From NCBI RefSeq assembly GCF_003473485.1, contig NC_053045.1, forward strand, positions 45,054,494 through 45,118,493: DNA of 64,000 bases, read 5' to 3'. Positions within the stretch are counted from its first letter, which is position 1. Each line of letters opens with the position of its first letter. The notes under the pieces are model-generated. The model had not been told where the DNA came from. It saw only the letters and a list, made by a program, of their open reading frames with translations, and did no database searches. This DNA is from Medicago truncatula (Eukaryota > Streptophyta > Magnoliopsida > Fabales > Fabaceae). The position numbers and the translations under genes were made by a program. This document shows, in pieces, positions 11,835-22,257 of the stretch.

Positions 11835-12717
11835 TTACTTGCGCCTTTTCTGCTTGTTCTTTGAGGCATCCCAGTTTTGAGAAAATCTTGTGAGCCCTTC
11901 TCTAAATACTCCTAGATTCAAACCATTTCTAACCAAAATACTCGTAACTCCCAAATTTGAAACCTGTTATTGCAACAACAAATCATGTTACATGATATGA
12001 CAAATTGATAATCACTCCTCCAAACAAATAAGAGAATTTGAGAACTTAATTAATTAAAAAACAAAATAAAATGATAGATACCGGTTTCATGTTATTGTTA
12101 TCATCATCGAAAAAGAGCATAGAGTTATATGGCACCCCGGTCTTGGAGTGAATTTTCTGAAAATGTTCTGTTTTGTGTGTAGAGCTGTAAAATATTTCCT
12201 AAACAATAAAAAAGAGAAATTAAATTTGGACCTAACAACAACGTGCCGTAAAATAAATATACATACAAATAAGTGCAATAGAAAAGTGGATTGAAGTGTT
12301 CGTCTTTCCACTGAGGAACAAACCTGGGCAACAAACATTGAGGTGATTTTGAGTTTGTCAAGATAGGTGGTTGCTATGTCGGGAGTTGGTGATTTGGAAG
12401 CAATGGCAGCATCAATTCCTTCATCTTTGAGTGCACTCAAGATGCCTCTGGAATGGGGAAACAAAGAAGGTGTGTCGTGCTTGGAGCGGCACTCACTGAA
12501 ATTTGAGATTCAATTGGTGTAGTCAAATACATGATAAGAAAGAAAGTTTAGTGGGTACTCCAGAAAATAGTAAAGATGAAAAGATGTATCATGTACAAAT
12601 TTACCAGTAGAAAGGCCAAAGAGTATAATCTAGATCGAACACTACGAGCCTTGGTAGCACTTGAAACATTCCTATCATTTGCACTGCCTCAGCCTTCACC
12701 TTCTCCACCTCCTCCAT
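11835..12717 (-). CDS. MDP1: Magnesium-dependent phosphatase 1 (HAD family)
   Basis: A small soluble HAD-superfamily phosphatase. In animals MDP-1 acts on protein phosphotyrosine and on fructosamine 6-phosphates; the plant substrate is not settled. Four exons on the minus strand: 12605-12717, 12324-12495, 12082-12198, 11835-11963. They join in frame to 176 residues, normal for the family. HAD motif I is VVFDLDYTLWPFYC, with nucleophile Asp28 and acid/base Asp30. Motif II is AIASKSPTPD with Ser71, and motif IV is LFFDDDNNN around Asp126-128. The family signature SSTHKTEHFQKIHSKTGV also lies in exon 3. The Met start is the only one ahead of motif I in this frame. The tail is basic (SKNKQKRRK). 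No defect is seen. Confidence 0.93.
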
Positions 12718-14055
12718 TCTTCTTTCTCTCAAAGTGGATGATGGATCGATGGTCCTTATTATTAGTTGGAATGTACTAATACCAACTATATAAACGAACG
12801 GTTGTAAGAAGACGAATGTGTGGAGGTAATATTAAGAAGAATATACATTTAATTTTGTCCATAAACTATTACCCTCCCCACTAATTTAGCCCTTAAACTA
12901 TTAAAATCAACTAAAAGTTATGATTTATAAAATATTTTGTTCCTAACTCAAATAGAAATATCAAAATTGTTATGTCAAATGTTATTATGATTGAAGTTCG
13001 AACCTCAACTTTTTCACTTATGTAAGTGAATTTTCAATTACTATTGTCATTTTGTCTATCTAAAAAAAATAAGAATAAGAAGAGGAATCCACTTTATGCC
13101 CAAAATTCATAATTTATTCTATAATTTTATATTACAAATTTCACAAAAAAAAGTTGGTCAATTTTTCACAAAAATTTAAGTTTGTGCAAAACTTAGTAAT
13201 TTGACTATGTTTATCCAATATTATTTTTTTTTTCTAGAAAAAGAAAATTTATCCAATTGTTGAAGAGATGTCATTTGACTGACATTTTTGTCTCAGGCTT
13301 CACTACAATCTATCACGTTTTAATCTTGGTCCGGGGCTTTAATGCGGCTAGAGACGGGGACTTGGGTATTGCTTCGGTGCATATCCCTCATCATAGGAAC
13401 GGTTGTGAAATTCCATGTTTATGCTACTCTTATTCAAGACATAAATTAAAATGCAATCCTTATAACATCGTTGCATTCTAAGGACTGCATTCAAACTCAT
13501 ACTCCTAGTTAAATTGAAAGAGATCCTTTCCTATATTTAATTAATGATTATTTTGGTGAATTAATGACTTAAATTGAAGTAATTCCTTTTTTTTAGGAAG
13601 TAAGTAATTCCCTTTGTTTTGCTTCATTCATTAATTAATCATGTTTCAATTATGAAAAAATTGATATTTTTATTGATATTGTTGGAAAAAATTGTTGACA
13701 ATCGACTTTTCTTTTGTTTTTTTGAACAAGCTACTTGATTCGGGAGAACTTTACTCGTAAAAAATTAGAGAGATTTTCTTCAAAAGAAAAATAGAGAGAT
13801 TATTTAAAAATTAAATAAAAATTAGAGAGATTATTTCAAAAAAAAAAAATAGAGAGATCTTTTTTATATATAAAAACAAAATAAAAATATTCTTCCCAGG
13901 TCTTCTTATTTATTCTGCTCTTTTTCTTCCGTCTCCTAGGTTTAGGTTTTCTATTTCTTCTCTACTAGTACTGAGCCGTTGTTCAAAGTTGTTCTATTTG
14001 GCAATTACACTTCTTTTGATTCGACCACAGAAGAACGAGTTTCCTCACAACAACA
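12718..14055. other. Intergenic with a truncated SINE
   Basis: About 12980-13070 matches the 3' half of the SINE at 32878: a GTTCGAACCTC B-box, then a 'tgtcattttgtctatctaaaaaaa' tail. The A-box half is missing. At 13250-13480 there is a G+C-richer open stretch of 74 codons that I could not assign. 13740-13860 repeats the phrase 'aaattagagagatt' several times. No gene is supported. Confidence 0.45.
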
Positions 14056-14451
14056 ATGACTTCCATCTGCGAATCAAACACCAACCAAGAAAACTTTTCC
14101 CTCTGTGTCGCCAAACAACTCTTCTCCTTAGAAAAATCGGACAACATTGTGTTTTCGCCCTTGTCGCTCCAAGTTGTTCTAAGTATTATCGCTGCTGGCT
14201 CCAAGGGTCCCACACAACAACAAATTCTCGACTTCCTCGACTTTAAATCCATCAATCATGTCAACTTATTCGTTTCTCAGCTTGTTTCCATCATCCTCAA
14301 AGACGCTGCTCCTGCGGGCGGCCTCGCCTTTCTGTAGCCAATGGTGTGTGGATTGAACAATCACTTTCTCTTCAACATTCCTTCAAACAAATTGTGTCTT
14401 CTAAGTTCTAACTATAAGGTCACTTTGGCTTCTGTAGATTTTCAGCACAAG
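14056..14451 (+). pseudogene. Serpin, first exon only, frameshifted
   Basis: Serpins are suicide inhibitors of proteases; plant members (serpin-ZX type) act in the cytosol. From the Met at 14056 the frame reads through the typical start (ESNTNQENFSLCVAKQLFS), then NIVFSPLSLQVVLSIIAAGSKGPT. A one-base loss in a C-run near 14322-14324 then sends the frame to a stop at 14335. RLSVANGVWIEQSLSLQHSF continues in the next frame. An extra base near 14410 restores the first frame for KVTLASVDFQHK, which ends at a normal donor site (GT at 14452). The second exon, which should carry the shutter and reactive-centre loop, is not found downstream. This is therefore a dead gene piece. The family call is strong. 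Confidence 0.85.
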
Positions 14452-15223
14452 GTATGTTATATCCATACCCCACATTTTTTTTTTTTTTGAATAAATTACA
14501 CTGCTTGAATTACACTCCTCTCCCCTCTTATGTTAAAATATACACTTCCCTCCCTTGAAAATTAAAATTACAATGTGCATAATGGCACCCTAAAAAAAAA
14601 AAAGAGAATAAAAAATCAGAAATAAGAAGAAATATAGCAGAACCAAATAACATGAACCATGAGCATGAATAACAAAGAACAAAAAAAAAACAGCACGAAA
14701 TTATAGTAAAGGAAAAACGAATACAAACGTTATCGACGTCATACTCCACAATGTACGTTCTGTATTTCATTCTTCTCTTGTTGAGAACAGTATCAAACTC
14801 GCTCTCATGGTTGTTGATTAAAGGACCACTTAGGGAATGGTAGGCAAGGAGGGTTTGAATGTTGCGGCCAGACATGTTCAAGCTGGAGGGATTTGAAGTT
14901 TAGAACAGAAAGTAAAAGTGCAGCATGTATGGAAATGTATATATTTCACTATGGATGTATTGAGAGACTTGCATTGGAAACTGACATATTTGCATGAGTT
15001 ATACCAAAGGTTTAACTTGATAGCACCATTGCATTAAATCAGTAGCGCATAAGGGTATATGAAGGTAAAACAAACAAACAAAAAAATTCAAATTCAAATG
15101 GGCAATGTAATAGGAGGGAAAAATATTTGGTTTAAGTGGGATTAACAATTAACAACAGCTTATTAGAGGAAAAAATTAGGGTTAATGATAGCATGACCTA
15201 ATAAGCATTTGGAGTAAGGGATA
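14452..15223. other. Sequence replacing serpin exon 2, unassigned
   Basis: After the orphan serpin donor site comes A/T-rich sequence with no serpin similarity. A minus-strand open frame (14528-14881) starts MNMSGRNIQTLLAYHSLSG and drifts into low-complexity residues. I could not assign it. The block may be an inserted element, but I see no clear ends. Confidence 0.3.
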
Positions 15224-15301
15224 CTCCCTCCGTTTTGAAATATAAGTAAAATTGACCTTTTTGATTCATTCAATTTTGCTTATATTTTGATACGGAGAGA
15301 G
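15224..15301. mobile_element. Stowaway-like MITE, 78 bp
   Basis: Its ends are CTCCCTCCGTTTTGAAATAT and the complement of CTCTCTCCGTATCAAAATAT, and they extend into TAAGYAAAATTGA. It is flanked by TA (15222-15223 and 15302-15303). Its terminal ~33 bases match the ends of the mariner-like element at 16507-20219, better the right end. It is thus almost nothing but two transposon ends and is a likely client of that transposase family. Confidence 0.85.
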
Positions 15302-15303
15302 TA

Positions 15304-16506
15304 GAAATTAGTATGTGTTTCAGTCGGTTTCAGTTTCCGTTGGATTCATTTTCAACATCCGGTTTCGACTTAACCAACCCACACGTAACTGAAAACACTC
15401 ACCCGGTTTACCCGCTGACCCGCTCCAAACCATCCATATGCCCATTTTTTCATTCGGATTGCTCGGTTTCGGATGGGCTTCAGATCCTTGTCCACCCCTT
15501 GCCTCTGCTAATGTTATGTTATCTGTGTTGAAATATTTTTTTCTTTTTGAAGAGATCTATGTTGAAATATTTAATATTATAATTATTGTCCCTTAAAATA
15601 ATATATTGCTCCCATGAATTGGAAATTATCATGAATTTTACATAATCAAATGTGCAAATGCATTTGAAATGAGCAAAATTCTACAATACTTTTTTAAATA
15701 TATATAAAGACATATAAAGAACAATTTTAATTTGTAGAAGTTAAGGATTCTTTCATTTTTCTAAATATAACAATTTAGTGTTTATTTCTCAAGTATTTTC
15801 CTTCAAAAAAAACTCAAGTATTATTTTTTTTAAGGGAATCTTAAGTATTATTATTTTTTCAATAACAATGATGTTATTATTTTATCACTTTCGCATTACT
15901 AAAAAATTTGTAGAAATATTTATTATATAAAATCTTTCCTCCACAAGTAAAAATTTCTGGATTCGTCGCTGATATGACACTATTTACTGTTATTTGACAT
16001 TAATTTTTATGCATATTTACAAATATACAAAGTAAATAAGGTAAAAAGAAGAAGAAGAAAAAACATTTACAAGTAATATGATACTTAACCCTAAAAAATT
16101 AATATGATGTTTTAGTACTTTAAATTTTTTAAGTTTGAAATAGATTTTTTAAGTTTTTCTTAGTTTCAAACAGGTTATTTAATTTTTTTTTTTTTTTTAT
16201 GTTTCAACTAGATCCTTTAATTTGTTAATTTAATTCATCTATTTGAAGTTTTTATGTTTCAAATATGTCCTTAAAAGGGTAATAAGAACCTATTTGAAAC
16301 TTAAGAACGTAAAGGACTAATTCGGTATTTTTGTCAAAATTAAAGGACTAAAATAAGTATTTTTCCAAAATTATATACCAACAAACATGTAAATTAAGGT
16401 AAATTCTTTGGTGGTTACAAAGACTCATTTGAAATATAATTTTATTCTAAAATAAACTATTATAAAAATGTGATATATCATTGAATAATTGAACGAAAAA
16501 TACATA
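15304..16506. other. Intergenic, no gene seen
   Basis: A+T-rich spacer between the small MITE and the mariner-like element. At 16130-16330 a phrase of the kind 'agtttcaaataggtccttt / ttaatt' is repeated in several variants, a common plant repeat style. No coding sequence is recognised. Confidence 0.4.
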
Positions 16507-16954
16507 CTCCCTCCGTAATTTTTTATAAGCAAAATTGACCAAATCACATATTTTAAGAAATGATGTCTTTGTCATTTAATTTAAGCCAAAATACCTTATT
16601 TGCCCTTATGAATTCTGATTTTCTGTAACCGTTGATGTTCTCACCACATTAATTAAGGTGCTTGGTTATTTTTCATGTTCTTTCATTGAAGAGAGGAAAC
16701 ACGTTGCTCAATAATACACCAAAATTCAAGCCAAAATTTATTTGCCTCTTCAACTTCCAAAACTGTTTTACTCCTATAAAAAATTGGCGCAAATTTTTCA
16801 AGCTTTTCTTTCATTTTATAAAAAAATTGGCGGTAACAAAATGGCACACTAATTCATCTGAAATTTAAATTTAGAAACTGGAGTGTCACTTTGATTTCTA
16901 TAAATTGAAGGTAAAAAATGCAAGAAAATTGGAGCTTCACATTGTTAATTCAAG

Positions 16955-19051
16955 ATGACTCTTGATATTGATTTAAACACCCCTTTGAATGATTTGAACA
17001 CATTTAACCACCTCTCAAATGAGCCTCTCAATATTGATTTGAATATCCCTTTGAATGACTTGAACACATCTAACCACCTCTCAAATGAGCCTCTCAATAT
17101 TGATTTGAACATCTCTTTGAATGACTTGAACACTTCTAACCACCTCTCAAACGTGCCTCTTAATATTGATCTGAACATTCCTTTGAATGATTTGAGCACC
17201 TCTAACCACCTCTCAAATGTACCTTTAGAGATTAGTTTGAACATCCCCTGCAGTGTTTTGAACACTTCTAATTTGAATGCTACTTATTCAAGCAATGATT
17301 TATTCGACTATCTATCAGATGAAGAAGAAGATATTGGATTTGAGTCTGAAGATAGCGTCTCCGAAGATGAAGAAGATGTAGCTGAACTTTTTTACAATAA
17401 CATCGAAGAAGATATAGGTACATGGAGTTTTTTTTTCATTTTGTGAATGTTTATTTATATTAGTTTTGCACTTGTCTTTATTATATTGTGCCACTTTTTG
17501 CACTCAATATTCTCCACGTTTTATATGAACTGCATGTATATGACGTAGGAGTACACGTTTTGTTGCAACATGGTTACATGTACTCCACCTTGTTATTCTT
17601 TTTTATCAATGGACCATGAAATTTATGGCATGCTACTACTCCTGTCAAAGTGTCAAATGTCAATGACATGCAATTTTATGTACTGAAACCAATTTCTATT
17701 TTTATATTTTTTATAACTATTTTGATTTTATATTTAATGAAACAGGAAACAACATTCATAGTGAGCCACAATCTAAAAGAAAGCGAACTTTTTTAGACAA
17801 CTATCAGCGGCAAAATATTTGTGAGGTTTTGATCAATTCAAGCTCTGGTAGAAAAATTAATAAGGGGGTTGTTAAACGGTTGTCTTCTTCCTATCAAATA
17901 TCCGTAGATGTTATTTATGCGATTTGGAGGCAAAAAATTGAAACAGGTGATGTTTGTCACAAGAAAACAAAATGTGGTCGGAAAAAAAAAAGTCATAGAT
18001 ATCGAAAAAATACGTGAAATACCGCTACACAAACGTAGCAGTCTTCGATCTCTAGCAGAAGCATTAGAGTGTACCACTGGACAACTAATGAGGTTAATAA
18101 AAAAAGGTGTTTTGCGTCGGCATTCAAGTGCACTAAAACCACACATGACAGATGATAATATGAAAGCTCGTCTTAGATTTTGTTTGTCCATGTTGGAGGA
18201 AAGTAGCATTCCATTTGAGCCAAAGTTTAAGTCAATGCACAATGTTATTCACATAGATGAAAAGTGGTTCTATGTGACCAAAAAATCTCAGAATTATTAC
18301 CTTCTTGCAGATGAGGATGATCCATACCGTCCATGCAAAAAACAAAAATTATCTAATGAAGGTCATGTTTATAGTTGCAGTGGCTAGACCTAGGTTTGAT
18401 TATGCAGGTCATGAAACATGGTCGGGAAAAATTGGAGTGTGGCCTCTAGTTGAAAAAGTGCCTGCAAGAAGGTCCAGTGTCAATAGACCCGCAGGGACAC
18501 TCGAAACAAAACCAATCGGTTCTATTACTAGAGAAGTTAGTCGAATGTACTTAAGAGACAAGATTTTACCGGCCGTCAAAGAAAAAGTGCCACCAGAACT
18601 TGCATCGGAAACAATTTACATTCAACAAGATAATGCACCGTGTCATATTTCTGTTGATGACGAAGAATTTCAAGCAGCGGCTTCTGAAGGTGGATTTGAC
18701 ATCCGTTTGATTAATCCGCCACCTAATTCTCCTGATTTAAATGTATTGGATTTGGGATTTTTTGCAGCCATTCAAGCATTACAACAAAAGAAAGTGACAA
18801 GGACGGTTGATGAACTTATTCAAGCAGTGCAAACTTCGTTTGATGAATTTTCTAGTGTGGATTCAAACAAAATATTTCTTACACTTCAGTCGTGCATGAT
18901 TGAAATCATGAAGGTTAAAGGGTCCAATAAATACAAGACTCCTCATATGAAGAAAGATGTCATGCTTAGACAAGCTACACTACCCACTACACTAAATTGC
19001 GATCAAGAATTGGTTGCTGAAATTAGTGAACTCTTGCAGGGTATGGAGTGA
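16955..19051 (+). pseudogene. Mariner-like transposase (DD39D type), frameshifted
   Basis: Cuts and pastes the element. Exon 1 is 16955-17417, then a 328-bp intron (17418-17745) with GT/AG ends, then exon 2 from 17746, in frame. Residues ~5-95 are four to five 22-residue repeats of the LNIDLNIPLNDLNTSNHLS kind, followed by an acidic stretch. A helix-turn-helix region (VVKRLSSSYQISVDVIYAIW; LRSLAEALECTTGQLMRLIK) follows. The catalytic part has HIDEKWF (first Asp), QQDNAPCH (second Asp) and NSPDLNVLDLGFF (third Asp). The frame slips twice by +1, in a 10-A run (17982-17991) and in a 6-A run (18337-18342). Everything else is open and well conserved. It is either a very young pseudogene or two assembly errors. 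Confidence 0.9.
17418..17745 (+). other. Intron of the mariner-like transposase
   Basis: The donor GTACATGG follows exon 1 at 17417 and the acceptor AACAG precedes exon 2 at 17746. Splicing joins GATATAG to GAAACAAC in one frame, which connects the acidic repeat region to the DNA-binding region. It is T-rich, as plant introns are. Confidence 0.75.
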
Positions 19052-19439
19052 ATGACTTGTGGAGTTCAAGAATTATTCATGTCACGTAACCATTTTTGTG
19101 TTTTATGCATTGTACGTGGCGTATTTTATTCTCATATCTCGTAGCTATCTTTTGTGTTTTATGCATTGTGTACGTCAAGTATTTTATTCCATAGAAAGCA
19201 ATTTTGTTTTTGGTGATAGAAACTTCTTTATATTATTTTATGAAAGGCAAAAAAAAAAAAGGAAATATTAAAGTAACCGATTGGCATAAGCTAGTACATG
19301 GATAAAGACAAAAAAGAGTACTTCACGTTGCTTCTCCAAATTGTTAACATAAGCTAGTACATTAGGGGATAAAGACAAAAAATAAAAGCAGCAGCAAAAG
19401 TTGTAGTTTTTCACTTGTTCTTATCATTGTCGAACAAAA

Positions 19440-19889
19440 TCATGGAAACCCAGCTATATAAATCTTCAGCATATCATGAACCCATTTCTTTAACTTTTCA
19501 TTTTTCTGAACCTCATCCTTTTCATGGTTTGCCAACTCCTCTTCAATCTCATTTTCAACATTCACGTTGGGCATTTTGTTTAGATCTAAATCAAGTTCAG
19601 CTTCAGCAGCACCTTCAACTGGATTAAGAACTTCATTAACATCATCAGTTTCAGCAGCACCTTCACTTTCATTAGGAATTTCGTTAAGATCAAAGTTGTG
19701 TTTGAAGCTTCTTTCTCCACCTTCAACATGATGGTGAGAATTCACTTCACCCTCAACATTTTGAATCTGTTCAACCTCCCCATCTTTCTCTAGCGAGTCT
19801 TCAACAATTCGATTCAGCAGATCCTCAGAATCTGAGTCAATTCCCAAACTAAAAGATGGTGCTTTTATAGCCATTTTCTTGAAAGCCAT
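19440..19889 (-). CDS. Acidic DLNxxP-motif protein inside the mariner-like element
   Basis: A 149-residue open frame on the strand opposite the transposase, wholly inside the element and starting 330 bp from its right end. I do not recognise a full-length family. It is strongly acidic and carries two exact DLNxxP motifs (FDLNEIPNE and LDLDLNKMPN, the second overlapping an LxLxL pattern). DLNxxP and LxLxL are the EAR repression motifs of plant transcription factors. The start of the transposase in the same element also bears repeated DLN motifs, so this ORF may come from the N-terminal exon of a related transposase in inverted position. It may equally be a captured gene piece or an incidental frame. 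A clean 450-base frame in A+T-rich DNA makes chance less likely. Confidence 0.5.
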   Translation of the reverse strand: MAFKKMAIKAPSFSLGIDSDSEDLLNRIVEDSLEKDGEVEQIQNVEGEVNSHHHVEGGERSFKHNFDLNEIPNESEGAAETDDVNEVLNPVEGAAEAELDLDLNKMPNVNVENEIEEELANHEKDEVQKNEKLKKWVHDMLKIYIAGFP

Positions 19890-20221
19890 TTTCTTGAATT
19901 ATGCAGAAGAATAGAAGGAACACTAAGTTTCTCTCTGAACAGCCTTTTTATAATAAGTGGAAGAAAACATTGGTTTGGGCTTCGTGGAGTTACTATAGAG
20001 GGAGAGGAGTATAGAGAGCCGTTTCAGTTTTTCAATACATTCATTAAAACCTGGTTTGGAGAATTGCATTCGCGTGGAAAACTGTGATGGAAATTGGAGT
20101 ATTAAACTAAGGGCATTTTTGGTATATTAGCCTTAAATATGATGAAAAAAGTCAATTTTACTTATATTTTGTCACAAGTAAGATAGTTGAATTTTGCTTA
20201 TATTTCGATACGGAGGGAGTA

Positions 20222-20738
20222 CTCCGATATAAATTAATCAATCTCAATAAGAAAAGCAGAAATATTTATACTCAATGGATTTATTTTTTATTTTTTACAG
20301 AAAATGTAAATATTAACGATTTCCATAAAAAAAAATACCCGACCCAATCTGAGCGGTTGGAAGTAGAATGGGGTTGACCCGAATAGACAATAGCATCAAA
20401 AGCGATACAATTCAAGTCTGTAGGCTATGGTCCTCTTCCTCTCTCTCCGTTTCCGGCAACAGGTTGTCACAAATCCTCTTCTCAACAACACAGATAGGTA
20501 ACATTCTTTCACTTCTTTAGTTTACGCAACTGGGTTTCTCTTACAACATTATATAGCTATATCCAATTAAAACCTATAAATTAGTTTTTTCTTCTTCTTC
20601 CATGACCTTTACTAATCTAATAGTTTGCAATTTTAGTCATGTTGATTTTTATGCTTTTATATACTTGGAACTTATGCAGATTAGGAGCCTGAGAACACTA
20701 AACAATTCTGAGAATTTCACAATTACTGTTCAGAATAC
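20222..20738 (+). other. Promoter and 5' leader of the Ycf20-like gene
   Basis: The segment 20430-20495 is CT-rich ('cctctctctccg') and looks like leader sequence. A GT donor follows ACACAGATAG near 20496 and an acceptor ATGCAG lies near 20680. This suggests an intron in the untranslated leader, with the second leader exon from about 20681 to the ATG at 20739. This is inferred from splice signals only. Confidence 0.5.
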
Positions 20739-21873
20739 ATGGCTTGTCAAATGGGATCTATGAATCTGCCGTCGAAATTATCAATTACAGAGAATGAAGG
20801 CTCCAAAAGATCATTTATCCACAGCTGTTGTTGTCAGCCACGTTTTAGTGCTTTAACTCCAAATGTTGGCATGAAGCCTTTGCCTTTTTTACAAAGCCGG
20901 TAATTGAACTTTATCATTTTGTTATATAATCATTATATGTGTTATATATCCTTATATATTGATAATAATTGATTGCTTGAGATGTAGATGGTACAACTAG
21001 AAGCTCTGTTAAAAGAGTTGGTCAGAGCCTCAGATAAAAGATAGTTTAATAATTAGAAGTAGAGGATTATTTGGAAAGAACTACAAGCAGTTAAAATGAT
21101 TTAGAATTGAAAGGCGTCGGTTATTATTGTATATAATACTTTCTTATAGTAGAAACTTTCTTATCAAGTTACAAAAATGGATATTATGCATTCTTCCCAC
21201 TACAGTATAATATCTTTTTGTTGCTCGACCTAAAGCTTATATTTTCTCCTTTTATATCCCACAGAAAACTTTTCTGTTATATGATGATAACTACTAGAAA
21301 CATGGATGTCACATGTCCAATTGATTGAATTTTCTGGTTGGTTCTTACCCTATTAGTGAGGGCGAAAGTTGTCTTTTCCAATCCTTGCAATGCCAATTGT
21401 TTTAATGTTTAACAATACCTTGATTCAGTTTCCTGAGAAGAAGACCTGGGTGGACAGTAGCTTTTGCGTTGAACACAGATGGATTGTCTGGTAATGGTGA
21501 GCAACAAAGCCTAAATGATTCTGGTTCCAGTTTAGGTGGCACTCGATTGGGTAGGATACTAAGTGCAGGTGGCAGACAACTTCTAGATAAGCTGAATTCA
21601 GCTAGAAAGAACTTCCCTACGAAAGTATTCCTGCTACTTTTGGGTTTCTACACGGCAAATGCACTAGCCACAATCCTTGGTCAAACCGGTGACTGGGATG
21701 TTCTGGTTGCTGGTGTTGTTGTGGCTGCAATTGAGGGTATTGGTATGCTAATATATAAAAAGCCACCTACTACCAGGACCGGGAGGTTGCAGTCTTTTCT
21801 TGTGATGGTGAACTACTGGAAAGCGGGCATATGTTTGGGCCTATTTGTAGACGCTTTCAAGCTAGGCAGCTAA
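20739..21873 (+). CDS. Ycf20-like chloroplast membrane protein
   Basis: Nuclear relative of the plastid/cyanobacterial Ycf20. Arabidopsis members (NPQ6, NPQ7) affect non-photochemical quenching in thylakoids; the biochemical role is unknown. Two exons, 20739-20899 and 21429-21873, join in frame (the split Arg codon opens RFLRRRPGWTVAFAL) to 201 residues. The N-terminal ~65 residues are Ser/Arg-rich and lack order, as a chloroplast transit peptide does. The conserved core follows: GTRLGRILSAGGRQLLDKLNSAR, then three membrane segments (VFLLLLGFYTANALATIL, VLVAGVVVAAIEGIGMLIY, AGICLGLFVDAFKLGS). The C-terminal end at FKLGS is usual for the family. It stands alone. The 68-bp repeats downstream may lie in its 3' untranslated region. 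Confidence 0.9.
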
Positions 21874-22053
21874 GGTCCAGAAGCATGTCTCTCTTGCTCT
21901 CTTCAATTTATTCGTCTTCCAGAAAACCATGGTAATTCATAAGTGCTAAGTTACTTTTTCTTCCAATGCTACCTTAGTTCTATTAGTAATGGTGCACATG
22001 TAATTGTTATACATGAATATCATTGTTTAATGAGGCATTGTGCACAGTGTGCC

Positions 22054-22257
22054 GTTGCACGTGCTTCTATGAAGTAGAAACTGTTGTATTCTTGACTCAA
22101 TCTGAATTCATTCGGTTGTGCGTTGAATGCACTTCTGTGAAGTAGAAACTGTTGTATCTTTTACTCAATCGGAATTAATTCGGTTGTGTGTTGAATGCAC
22201 TTCTGTGAAGTTGAAACTGTTGTATTCTTGACTCAACCTGAATTCATTCGGCTGTAC
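22054..22257. repeat. Tandem repeat, 3 x 68 bp
   Basis: Units start at 22054, 22122 and 22190 (GTTGCACGTGCTTCT, then GTTGAATGCACTTCT twice), each followed by 'gtgaagtagaaactgttgta' and ending CATTCGGTTGTG. Spacing is exactly 68 in both steps, with about 5-10 differences between units. It lies ~180 bp after the stop codon of the Ycf20-like gene, possibly within its transcript. Confidence 0.92.

Larger units (their letters stand above)
16507..20219 (+). mobile_element. Mariner-like element (plant Tc1/mariner), 3.7 kb
   Basis: The left end CTCCCTCCGTA...TATAAGCAAAATT starts at 16507, and the right end is its inverted partner, closing ATACGGAGGGAG at 20219. TA flanks both sides (16505-16506 and 20220-20221), the hallmark of the superfamily. 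Length is within the range of full plant MLEs. Inside are a plus-strand transposase (16955-19051, one intron, two frameshifts) and a minus-strand ORF (19440-19889). The ends match the 78-bp MITE at 15224. Intact boundaries argue for fairly recent insertion. Confidence 0.93.

Noticed and set aside
13257-13481. 74-codon open frame with higher G+C
   Set aside because: No recognised motif and no intact neighbours; could be a retroelement scrap but not supportable.
14528-14881. Minus-strand 117-codon open frame after the serpin piece
   Set aside because: The first 50 residues look protein-like, but the rest is Phe/Leu/Cys-rich translation of A+T-rich DNA; no family recognised and no clear splice partner.
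16945-17265. Minus-strand 106-codon repeated open frame
   Set aside because: It is the antisense reading of the 66-bp repeats in the transposase first exon.
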